Shown piece by piece: positions 8,549-15,858 of a stretch of 64,000 nucleotides of DNA; position 1 is the first letter of the stretch, and each line of letters starts with the position of its first letter. Position numbers and translations under genes: made by a program. Source of the DNA: an uncultured Lachnospiraceae bacterium (GTDB lineage Bacteria; Bacillota; Clostridia; Lachnospirales; Lachnospiraceae); contig CABUPO010000011.1 of the NCBI GenBank assembly GCA_902493385.1, positions 1 through 64,000 on the forward strand, read 5' to 3'. Under the pieces are notes generated by a model, which did no database searches, was not told the DNA's origin, and saw nothing but the letters and a program-made list of their open reading frames with translations.

Positions 8549-9997
8549 ATGGAATCTGTGAAAAAGAATTTTTTATATAATGTTTTTTATGAGATTCTTG
8601 TTGTTTTGTTGCCTCTTATAACAGCACCCTATATTTCAAGAGTGCTGGGCACTACTGCTGTAGGTATTTATTCCTATACTTACTCTGTAGCGCAATATTT
8701 TCTCTTATTTGCCAAACTTGGAATTGCTAACCACGGGAATAGGAGTATAGCTGCTATCAGAGATAATAAAGAGAAAAGAAGTAAAACATTTTGGTCAATT
8801 TACTTGATTCAATTTACAACTTTTTCCGTTGCCATTATTATATATGTTGCATATCTTTTATTTTCAGTGGATGAGAATCGCAACATAGCGCTTATACAAT
8901 TACTGTATGTTACATCAGGTTTGTTTGATATAGGGTGGTTGTTTTTTGGTCTGGAGAAATTTAAAATAACGGTTACCAGAAATGTTATCTTAAAGCTTTG
9001 TACAGTAGGGTGCATGTTCATATTTGTTCATGTGCCGACCGATTTATGGAAATATACATTAATCATGGCTTTAGGTACTTTTTTAAGCCAAGTATACTTA
9101 TGGTGGTTTTTAAGGAAGGAGATTCACCTTTGCCGTGTTCGATTTGCAGATATAAAGAAGCACATAAAGCCTGTTCTTGTTCTGTTTGTTCCTGTGATTG
9201 CTTACAGTATTTATAAGGTAATGGATAAAATTATGCTCGGGAATATGAGCGATTATGACCAGGTTGGCTATTACCAGAGCGCCGAAAAAATTATCAATAT
9301 TCCAACGGGAGTGATAACGGCACTTGGAACAGTCATGCTTCCTAGAATGTCTAATTTGATTGCCAATGGGAATTCTGAGAAAACAAATCAGTATATTTGT
9401 ATTTCCTTTAAACTTGTTACTATTATTGGTGCTGCGATTGCATTTGGATTAATTGGCGTTAGCAACGTATTAACGCCTGTCTATTTTGGCATTGATTTTC
9501 TCCCGACGGCACCGATAATAAGTCTTTTGTCCATGACCGTATTTGCTATGGCTTGGGCAAATGTAATACGCACACAGTATCTTATTCCATATAATATGGA
9601 TAAGGTATATTTGACATCTACAATAACAGGAGCTGTTCTTAATTTAATAATTAATGCTTTATTGATACCACAGTATCAGGCAGTCGGTGCATCCATAGGT
9701 ACAATAGTAGCAGAATTCAGTGTGATGTTTGTTCAAATGGCGGCTATTAGAAAGAAGTTACCTATTGGACAGTATTTTAAGTCTGTAGGGCCCATTATGT
9801 TGATTGGCTTTTTTATGACTGTGGTTGTTCGTATTGTGGGGAGTTTTATGGGGATTGGAATAGGAACGTTAGTTGTCCAGGTGTGCGTAGGCGCGGGAAT
9901 ATATCTTTCTCTTCTTTCCGGGTATTTATTTTTGTCTAAAGATGAGATGTGGGGATATTTATTAAAAATGATTAAAAGTCGATTTTCCGGAAGATGA
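8549..9997 (+). CDS. Wzx-type polysaccharide flippase (MOP superfamily)
   Basis: A 482-residue protein with 12-14 predicted membrane helices. The N-terminal block with PLITAPYISRVLGTTAVGIY and the following AKLGIANHGNRSIA are typical of PF01943/PF13440 repeat-unit exporters. It would move the undecaprenyl-linked oligosaccharide across the membrane for the Wzy protein encoded just upstream. The ATG at 8549 follows GAGGTG at 8535-8540. An in-frame TTG at 8489 overlaps the preceding gene and has no ribosome site. Confidence 0.9.
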   Translation: MESVKKNFLYNVFYEILVVLLPLITAPYISRVLGTTAVGIYSYTYSVAQYFLLFAKLGIANHGNRSIAAIRDNKEKRSKTFWSIYLIQFTTFSVAIIIYVAYLLFSVDENRNIALIQLLYVTSGLFDIGWLFFGLEKFKITVTRNVILKLCTVGCMFIFVHVPTDLWKYTLIMALGTFLSQVYLWWFLRKEIHLCRVRFADIKKHIKPVLVLFVPVIAYSIYKVMDKIMLGNMSDYDQVGYYQSAEKIINIPTGVITALGTVMLPRMSNLIANGNSEKTNQYICISFKLVTIIGAAIAFGLIGVSNVLTPVYFGIDFLPTAPIISLLSMTVFAMAWANVIRTQYLIPYNMDKVYLTSTITGAVLNLIINALLIPQYQAVGASIGTIVAEFSVMFVQMAAIRKKLPIGQYFKSVGPIMLIGFFMTVVVRIVGSFMGIGIGTLVVQVCVGAGIYLSLLSGYLFLSKDEMWGYLLKMIKSRFSGR

Positions 9998-10033
9998 TTT
10001 ATAAATTTTCATGAAGAGGAGTGATATGGTGTG

Positions 10034-11039
10034 ATGAAGCAGAGAATATTCAATGTTAGCGAATCAAATATATTACGTGGGGGGCGCAGCGATGATACTT
10101 CTTCATCACATCGTTCAGTTTTGCCCTCATCGCATTAATGTTCCGAGTTTTGGACACCTTGCGGTTGCTTTATTTTTTCTGCTGTCTGGATATGGATTAG
10201 AAGAACAAGTGAAAAACGACGAAGCGTACTTACGAGGTTTTTTGTCGAAGCATATTATTAAAATTTATGTGCCGTATCTAATTGCGACAATAATCTATAT
10301 AATTGCAAGAGCTTTCTTGGGCTTAAGATATACGGTAGCAAATATATTACTATCGCTGGTTGGATATATGACTATTGTCAATTTTTCATGGTACATATTC
10401 GCACTGCTTATATTATATTTTATATTTGAAATTGTATATATGCATTTCAGCGATATAAATAAACGGTTGGCATACCTTTCATTTGCAGTTGTTATGCTTA
10501 TCCTTTTTAGTGTGGTTGTAAGACTCCCTAGTTACTGGTATGTGTCTTTACTGGCATTTCCGTTCGGCGTTTTTGTATCTGCATGGCAGGGATCAATTTT
10601 GCATATGACAAAGAATAATCGTTTGTATTTTTTGGTACTAGTGGTCTTATCTTCTGTTTGTATGTTGTGTTGGTTTGGATGTTTTTCAAAATGGTGTACT
10701 GCCGGTTTTGAGGCACATATAATTGTTTCTATGGTAGAACGTGCTGAAATAGTATTGTGCGATATGTCATTCATAGGAGCTTGTGTTTTGATATGCTGTA
10801 AATGTCATCCACGAGTCGTGTTGTTGAGTAAAATGGGAGATATTTCCTATGAGGTATATTTGTTTCAGGGATTGTTTGTTAAGCTTTTCGCCGAAACGCT
10901 TATGTTGAATAGCAATATTTCTTATATTGTCGCAGTTACCGTTTGTACGTTGCTGTTTTCAATAGTTATTCATAAACCAATTAAAATAATGTTGAAATTC
11001 TGTGAGCAAATCAGAAGAAAAACATTGAAAGTATCTTAA
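10034..11039 (+). CDS. Acyltransferase family membrane protein, N-terminus out of frame at a G6 run
   Basis: From 10053 an open frame encodes most of an acyltransferase-3 protein: the catalytic MILLHH, FFLLSGYGLEEQ and about nine membrane helices. The natural N-terminus, however, lies in another frame starting at ATG 10034 (MKQRIFNVSESNILRGG) downstream of a GAGGAG site, and would join to AAMILLHH if the six-G run at 10079-10084 were five. NILRG-x-AAMILLHH is the usual opening of this family. So the gene is either switched off by a homopolymer slip, phase-variable, or carries a sequencing error. When in frame it should O-acetylate a capsule sugar at the membrane. The 10034 frame as given stops at about 10138. 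Confidence 0.7.
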
Positions 11040-11119
11040 TGGTTTTTGAATACATTTTAAGAATGTCATATGCAGTTAGCATCAAAAATGCTTTTGATAT
11101 TAAGTGTGGAGGATTATAT

Positions 11120-11584
11120 ATGGTTTCAAGAATAAAAAAATTAGTAATGGATGTTGACGGCACTCTAACAGATGGAAAAATCTATATGTCTAATTCTGGC
11201 GAGTTAATGAAAGCTTTTAATATCAAAGATGGATGCGGCATTCATGATATTCTTATTCCGGCAGGTATTATCCCGGTTATTATCACAGGACGGGAATCAG
11301 AAATTGTTCTTAATCGATGCAGAGAACTTGGGATAACCGAAGTACATCAAGGAGTGTCCAATAAGATTAAGAAGTTGATGTCAATCACAGAAGAATTGTC
11401 CACTGTTGCCTATATTGGGGATGATATTAACGATTTTCCATGCATGGAGGCAATAAAGGGGGCAGGAGGTATAATTGGATGCCCGGCTGATGCAGTGGAG
11501 AAAGTCAGAAAAGTAGCTGACTATGTGGCAGGACATAACGGTGGCGACGGTGCGGTCAGAGATTTTATTGAGTGGTTAATTTAA
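11120..11584 (+). CDS. KdsC-type HAD phosphatase
   Basis: A 154-residue HAD-superfamily protein of the KdsC/YrbI group. The motifs are VMDVDGTLTDG (nucleophile Asp and acid Asp), IITGRES, the Lys in SNKIKKL and GDDINDFPCM. This group removes phosphate from 2-keto-3-deoxy sugar acids such as Kdo-8-phosphate or sialate-9-phosphate. Its presence supports an ulosonic-acid branch with the CMP-sugar synthetase at 1000-1653. GGAGG at 11108-11112 fixes the ATG at 11120; the in-frame ATG at 11039 overlaps the preceding stop and lacks a site. It is the last gene of the capsule locus. Confidence 0.85.
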   Translation: MVSRIKKLVMDVDGTLTDGKIYMSNSGELMKAFNIKDGCGIHDILIPAGIIPVIITGRESEIVLNRCRELGITEVHQGVSNKIKKLMSITEELSTVAYIGDDINDFPCMEAIKGAGGIIGCPADAVEKVRKVADYVAGHNGGDGAVRDFIEWLI

Positions 11585-11642
11585 AAAAAGACCGATAACA
11601 GGGAGAAAATATTATATGGCTTATAATCTTTTCTATATTTAA

Positions 11643-11894
11643 GGAGTATACAAGGTACAAAGAGCAATGCAGAAATACATATCTGATTGTGGAATAGGTA
11701 TTGAAGCTAATCCGACGTCTAATTATTGTATCAGCGCTATGAAAAAGTATTCTGAACATCCGATAACAAAGCTTTATAATATGGGACTTACTGTAAATCT
11801 TGAAGAAATTAGTAATTGTCCACAGATGTATAACACGATAATTGTGCATACAAAACTGGACACAGAAGAATCAGGTTGTGAAAATGCGGATTAG
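11643..11894 (+). pseudogene. Remnant of an adenosine-deaminase-like gene
   Basis: The stretch 11585-11961 has no intact gene. Within it an open frame from 11643 (first ATG 11667) encodes IEANPTSNY, then SEHPITKLYNMGLTVN. This spacing is the late part of the adenosine deaminase barrel (E-x-x-PTSN, then HP, then G-L-T). The N-terminal HxH half and the later TDD are missing, and after about residue 45 the similarity ends. The ATG has no well-placed ribosome site. I read it as a decayed fragment left by deletion, not a working enzyme. Confidence 0.5.
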
Positions 11895-11961
11895 AGGGTA
11901 TAATATAATTAAAAAAGTATGTAAATAGGAAAAGTGATTGCGCCGGAAAGAAGGTATGTCT

Positions 11962-12360
11962 ATGCCACAGACAATGCAAAGTCTGATAGAACAGTACATT
12001 GCAGAAGTCAAAAAGATCTACGGTACGCATTTATGCAAAATAATTTTGTATGGCTCTTATGCCAGAGGCGATTTCAGACCGGATTCAGATATAGATATTA
12101 TGATATTGCTCGATATATCTGATGTAGATTTAAAGGCATACAGCCAGCAGCTTTCTTATATGACCTATGATTTTAATTTGGATAATGACCTTGATATAAA
12201 GCCAATTGCCAAGAGTGAAGATCATTTTAGAAAATGGGTAGTTAATTATCCCTTTTATGCAAATATTAATAAAGAAGGGGTGGTTTTGTATGGAGCGGCT
12301 TATTCCTATTATAATAAGAGAGAAATTCGATTATACAAAATGGCAGCAACAACATTTTGA
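11962..12360 (+). CDS. MntA-type minimal nucleotidyltransferase domain protein
   Basis: A 132-residue protein with the DNA polymerase beta-like nucleotidyltransferase signature: G31-S32, ARGD, then SDIDI with D43 and D45 as metal ligands. This small form is the antitoxin-like MntA of HEPN/MNT pairs, which AMPylates its partner, but free-standing members also exist. No HEPN (RX4-6H) partner is seen next to it. AGAAGG at 11949-11954 sits 7 bp before ATG 11962. The family core ends near EGVVLYG; the last 20 residues overlap the next small gene and look unconserved. Confidence 0.75.
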   Translation: MPQTMQSLIEQYIAEVKKIYGTHLCKIILYGSYARGDFRPDSDIDIMILLDISDVDLKAYSQQLSYMTYDFNLDNDLDIKPIAKSEDHFRKWVVNYPFYANINKEGVVLYGAAYSYYNKREIRLYKMAATTF

Positions 12361-12448
12361 TGAGTTGACTGCGGAGCAGATAGACGATGGAGCGAAACAA
12401 TACGTAGAAGAGCATCCGTTTAGAGGAACCGCTAAAGTTGTGTTGTAA
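12290..12448 (+). CDS. Small hypothetical protein coupled to the nucleotidyltransferase
   Basis: A 52-residue ORF starting at ATG 12290, 9 bp after GAAGGGG (12274-12280), and overlapping the end of the nucleotidyltransferase gene in another frame. It is hydrophilic, with FDYTKWQQQHFDELTAEQI and ending in TAKVVL. I do not recognise a family. The strong ribosome site and overlap suggest translational coupling and a shared role. A further AAGGAGG follows directly after its stop (about 12448) with no evident ORF, hinting at a lost third gene. Confidence 0.45.
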   Translation: MERLIPIIIREKFDYTKWQQQHFDELTAEQIDDGAKQYVEEHPFRGTAKVVL

Positions 12449-12540
12449 GGAGGCGACAACTTTCTGTATTTTAATAATAGGGTTCTTTTCATGGTAAATA
12501 AAAAGTAGCAAATAAAAAACTAATATGTTATTATAATACT

Positions 12541-13074
12541 ATGAAAGAACTTTTACAATACATATTTACGGACCTTGCCGAGCCTGTAAGATATTTACCG
12601 TATGGAATAATTACCGGCATTATTATTGCAGTTATACTGGATTTGGCCGAAAGATTTATATGTCGGGAGCGGGGGCCGGGCAAAAAGATATATAGAAAAA
12701 AGCTTATTTTTTCATGGGCGGTATATTTGAGCGTTATTATCATTCTGACGTTTTTTTCAAGAGAACCAGGCTCGCGTACTGACGTCAATATGCGTTTGTT
12801 TGGAACGTGGGGAATCTCTGCACAGGCACACGCATATGTAATTGAGAATGTGTTGTTATTTATACCTTTCGGTATGATGTTTCCGATGATTGGAAAATGG
12901 TTCAGCAATATATATGTCTGCATTATAACAGCCGCTTTATTTAGTATAACGATTGAGATTATGCAGTATATTACGGCACGTGGATTCTGTCAGTTAGATG
13001 ATATTGTTATGAATACACTGGGTGCAATCATAGGCTGGTTTTGGTGGTGGGTATGCAAAAAGATAATCCGTTAA
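12541..13074 (+). CDS. VanZ-family membrane protein
   Basis: A 177-residue integral membrane protein with about five helices and the VanZ pattern: N-terminal LPYGIITG, central ENVLLFIPFGMMFP and C-terminal FSITIEIMQYITARGFCQLDDIVMNTLGAIIGW. VanZ proteins are associated with teicoplanin tolerance and cell-envelope loci; their biochemistry is unclear. There is no Shine-Dalgarno before the ATG, and a TATAAT lies at 12532-12537, only 3 bp upstream, so initiation may be atypical. Its 3' end overlaps the next gene by 22 bp. Confidence 0.85.
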   Translation: MKELLQYIFTDLAEPVRYLPYGIITGIIIAVILDLAERFICRERGPGKKIYRKKLIFSWAVYLSVIIILTFFSREPGSRTDVNMRLFGTWGISAQAHAYVIENVLLFIPFGMMFPMIGKWFSNIYVCIITAALFSITIEIMQYITARGFCQLDDIVMNTLGAIIGWFWWWVCKKIIR

Positions 13075-15149
13075 TTGATACAATAATTTATTGGGCTGAT
13101 TCGGTTAGCGAGTCGGTTATTAATAAGCAGGATATAAGTGGGTTCAGCGATATAAAAGAGATATCGGATTTGTGCAAAAAGCTTGCAGTATATAATAGCA
13201 TAGATGATAAAAAGGATGCTGCCGGAACCGCTCTTACAGCTATAAGAAATGAAAATGAGCATATATGGTTCAGTATGAGAGCCGTAAGGCGGGCTATAAC
13301 GCATTTTCAGCTTTTGGATTATATATTTAATGATGACCATAAGCTGGCATGCGACGTTCTTTCAACGCTTAATGCACATATAGGTAACTGCTATTATTTT
13401 GAGTCTCAAAAAATAGATGAGCTTTTATCATTAGCATTAAAATTATATGCGTTTGGAATTAATAAGCCATTTTCTAATATATATAAAGCAGATAAAAGCG
13501 CTGATTTAAAGCTGCAGATTAGAGCGGCGAGGTATATTATTAAAAAATGCGGATGCAATTTTGAGATACGGCAGGATGATATTATTTTTAAAAATGATAC
13601 AGAAAAAACGGTTTCATTCCTCATAGATTCACTGATTGCTGATATTGGCGGCAGGAAATTTATAGATTATCTTTATCAAAATGAATTGGCAAAAAAATAT
13701 AATGAAAAAATGGGAAGGTATATTATTGCCCGTGATAAAATTATGTATTATGGAAATAATCTGCCTGACGTCAGAATCCCTTATAATTATCTTATCCAGC
13801 TCGCGCTAAAGAATCTTGAATCCGGTAACTGTATTTTGTCTGAAACAGGACGCAGGAATAAGTATAAAGAAGTAATAAATATTGCTTCGGCATATTTGGA
13901 GGTTTTGAATTTACAGGGACATCATGCATATGAGGATATGTTTTCTGCGTTTGAGGATTTTCCGCTTATACTTGCAAAAAATATGTGTTTTGAAAAATTA
14001 TTTGTTCCAAGACAATATAACTATTGTTTTATTTTAATGCTTCTTGATTCCCTGATGCGTTCCAAATATGACAATCTGAATATTAAACCACGTATTTATA
14101 CATTTAATTCTTATATGGCCTTTGCAAAATATATGCTTGAAAATTCAAAAGAGGCGGCAGAGTTTGATATTGATACAATAAGGCTTAAAACAGGTATTGG
14201 AAAACAAAGCCTTGATAAGATTATTGAGGATGTATCAATGGATTATACAAAAGTCAATACGTCTTTTATTCATTATCTAGATGAAACGAATACATGGCGG
14301 AAACCATTAATCCGTAAAAAGGACGGTAAGCTGTTCTGCGTGGGAGCGTCTATAGCGGGATTTGGTTTTTACGAGGTTATGTATCAGATTCTATGCGGTG
14401 CATACGGGCAGAGAGTTCTTAACGGAGAACTTGGATTTGATTTGGAGAAGCTTGTATATAATCTGTTTGACAAGAAGAAAATTAAGTTTATAAAGGGAAA
14501 ATATGATGCAATAAAAAATATGCCGGAGAGAGACTGTGATTTAATAATTGAAGGCTCAGATAAGGTGTGTTTTATCGAAATTAAAAAGATTCCTCTGCCA
14601 AATACATATGAGCAGGGTGATGACGTTGCTGTACTTGCAGCTCTTGGAGACGGTATGCTTTATGCACAGGAGCAGATTATGTGGCATAAGCTCAGACTTA
14701 AGGAGACGGGGCATATATTGCTCTGTGATAAGAGCACAGGCAAAACACATGATTTTGTATTAGGTGACAGGCGCATTTATTCTATAAGCTTATGTATGCC
14801 TGAATATGATTTTTTGACCAATCCTACTATTGTACAGGCTTTTTTGGAAAGTACAATGTTCGTAAATTATCATACATATGATTCCGGCAGGCAAAATATG
14901 TTTGATAAATTAAACAAAAGGATAGAAGATATGCGTATGCTTACCGCCCTTATGTATAAAGATAAACGGCCTGACGCCAGAAAAATATTTTTTAACGCGT
15001 CGTTTATGAGCCTGCAGCAGCTTTGGCTTATATTGCAGTATTATGATAATACAGAAGCATTTTTAGATTACTGTCAAAGCTCGCACAGTATATTGTGCGG
15101 ACGCGGAGACATATACGCCGAGCTTTTGGCATTGCAGCGTTTCAGGTAG
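13053..15149 (+). CDS. Unrecognised 698-residue protein with a PD-(D/E)XK-like nuclease motif
   Basis: Residues 1-450 are mostly helical with no family I recognise. The C-terminal part has the order expected of a restriction-endonuclease fold: a helix carrying E465 (GFDLEKLVYNLF), D496 in DCDLIIEG, then E509-I-K511 in FIEIKK, then Q539/Q541 in YAQEQI. It looks cytoplasmic, without signal or membrane segment. Such domains occur in restriction, repair and anti-phage proteins; the role here is unknown. It overlaps the VanZ gene by 22 bp and starts at ATG 13053 (upstream GTG and TTG codons are in frame but poorer). It is followed by a toxin-antitoxin pair. Confidence 0.6.
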   Translation: MQKDNPLIDTIIYWADSVSESVINKQDISGFSDIKEISDLCKKLAVYNSIDDKKDAAGTALTAIRNENEHIWFSMRAVRRAITHFQLLDYIFNDDHKLACDVLSTLNAHIGNCYYFESQKIDELLSLALKLYAFGINKPFSNIYKADKSADLKLQIRAARYIIKKCGCNFEIRQDDIIFKNDTEKTVSFLIDSLIADIGGRKFIDYLYQNELAKKYNEKMGRYIIARDKIMYYGNNLPDVRIPYNYLIQLALKNLESGNCILSETGRRNKYKEVINIASAYLEVLNLQGHHAYEDMFSAFEDFPLILAKNMCFEKLFVPRQYNYCFILMLLDSLMRSKYDNLNIKPRIYTFNSYMAFAKYMLENSKEAAEFDIDTIRLKTGIGKQSLDKIIEDVSMDYTKVNTSFIHYLDETNTWRKPLIRKKDGKLFCVGASIAGFGFYEVMYQILCGAYGQRVLNGELGFDLEKLVYNLFDKKKIKFIKGKYDAIKNMPERDCDLIIEGSDKVCFIEIKKIPLPNTYEQGDDVAVLAALGDGMLYAQEQIMWHKLRLKETGHILLCDKSTGKTHDFVLGDRRIYSISLCMPEYDFLTNPTIVQAFLESTMFVNYHTYDSGRQNMFDKLNKRIEDMRMLTALMYKDKRPDARKIFFNASFMSLQQLWLILQYYDNTEAFLDYCQSSHSILCGRGDIYAELLALQRFR

Positions 15150-15166
15150 CTTAAATACATTTAATA

Positions 15167-15209
15167 TTGCCTTCTTGGGCATAATTATGATATAATTATG
15201 CCCAAGAAG
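15167..15209 (+). promoter_or_regulatory. Promoter with 39-bp operator palindrome for the toxin-antitoxin pair
   Basis: TTGCCT (15167-15172) and TATAAT (15191-15196) are 18 bp apart. An inverted repeat with perfect 18-bp arms (15171-15188 and 15192-15209, CTTCTTGGGCATAATTAT and its complement) and a 3-bp centre covers the promoter. That fits autorepression by the antitoxin or the complex, as is usual for these modules. Confidence 0.7.
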
Positions 15210-15222
15210 GGAGTGAAGTATT

Positions 15223-15486
15223 ATGCCGCTTATTATTCCTATTAAGGATTTACGCAATACAACCGAGATTTCCAACATCGCACACAAGGAACAGGAGCCT
15301 ATTTTTATAACCAAAAACGGATATAGCGATTTGGTTGTAATGAGTAGTGAATTGTATGATAAATTCGCAAGAATAAACCGCATTGACCAAGCAATCTTTG
15401 AATCCGAGCAGGAAATTACTAACGGAGCAGAAGCAACTGATGCAGAGATAGTTTTTGCAAAATTGGAGAAAAAACATTTTGGATAA
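15223..15486 (+). CDS. Phd/YefM-family antitoxin
   Basis: An 87-residue protein with the Phd/YefM fold pattern: IPIKDLRNTTEISNIAHKEQ, then PIFITKNGYSDLVVMSSELYD. The N-terminal half should dimerise and bind the palindrome upstream; the acidic C-terminus (residues 55-87) should wrap and inhibit the toxin. GGAGTG precedes the ATG. The toxin gene overlaps its 3' end by 8 bp, the normal antitoxin-first order. Confidence 0.9.
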   Translation: MPLIIPIKDLRNTTEISNIAHKEQEPIFITKNGYSDLVVMSSELYDKFARINRIDQAIFESEQEITNGAEATDAEIVFAKLEKKHFG

Positions 15487-15781
15487 ATACAAAGTAAAGG
15501 TCAACCCCAGAGCAATCCATGAATTAGATAACATTTATGAATATATCGCAAATGAGAAATTGGCTCCTGAAAATGCCAAAGGACAGATTGGGCGAATTAA
15601 GAAAGCTGTATTAAGCCTAGATACCTTTCCGCAGTCCCATCAGGAGCGAAGCGAGGGCAGATATGCCGGAAAAGGATACAGACAGTTATTGATTGATAAC
15701 TATATCATCATTTTCCGAATTAATGAACCAAACAAAACAGTTTATGTGGTAACAATACAGTATCAGGGAAGGAATTTATAA
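15479..15781 (+). CDS. RelE/ParE-family toxin
   Basis: About 100 residues of the RelE/ParE superfamily: KVKVNPRAIHELDNIYEYIANE, the SLDTFPQSHQER block, then YRQLLIDNYIIIFRINEPNKTVYVVTIQYQGRNL. RelE members cleave mRNA at the ribosome, ParE members poison gyrase; this one cannot be placed with certainty, although the Arg-Arg-Tyr-rich end favours RelE-like. The likely start is TTG 15479, 8 bp after GGAGAA (15465-15470) and overlapping the antitoxin stop; an in-frame TTG at 15455 is an alternative. Confidence 0.85.
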   Translation: MDKYKVKVNPRAIHELDNIYEYIANEKLAPENAKGQIGRIKKAVLSLDTFPQSHQERSEGRYAGKGYRQLLIDNYIIIFRINEPNKTVYVVTIQYQGRNL

Positions 15782-15858
15782 ATTTTCCAAACAGTAGCTA
15801 ACTGAATGAAGCATATCCATATGTGCTCTTTTAAATCAATGCTCCACTCATCATGTTC

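Noticed and set aside
11039..11119. Longer start for the HAD phosphatase at ATG 11039
   Set aside because: It shares its first base with the preceding stop, has no ribosome site, and the extra 27 residues do not match the family, whereas GGAGG precedes ATG 11120.
15171..15209. Palindrome as a terminator of the preceding 698-residue gene
   Set aside because: No T-run follows either arm and it overlaps a good promoter and the antitoxin leader, so an operator fits better.
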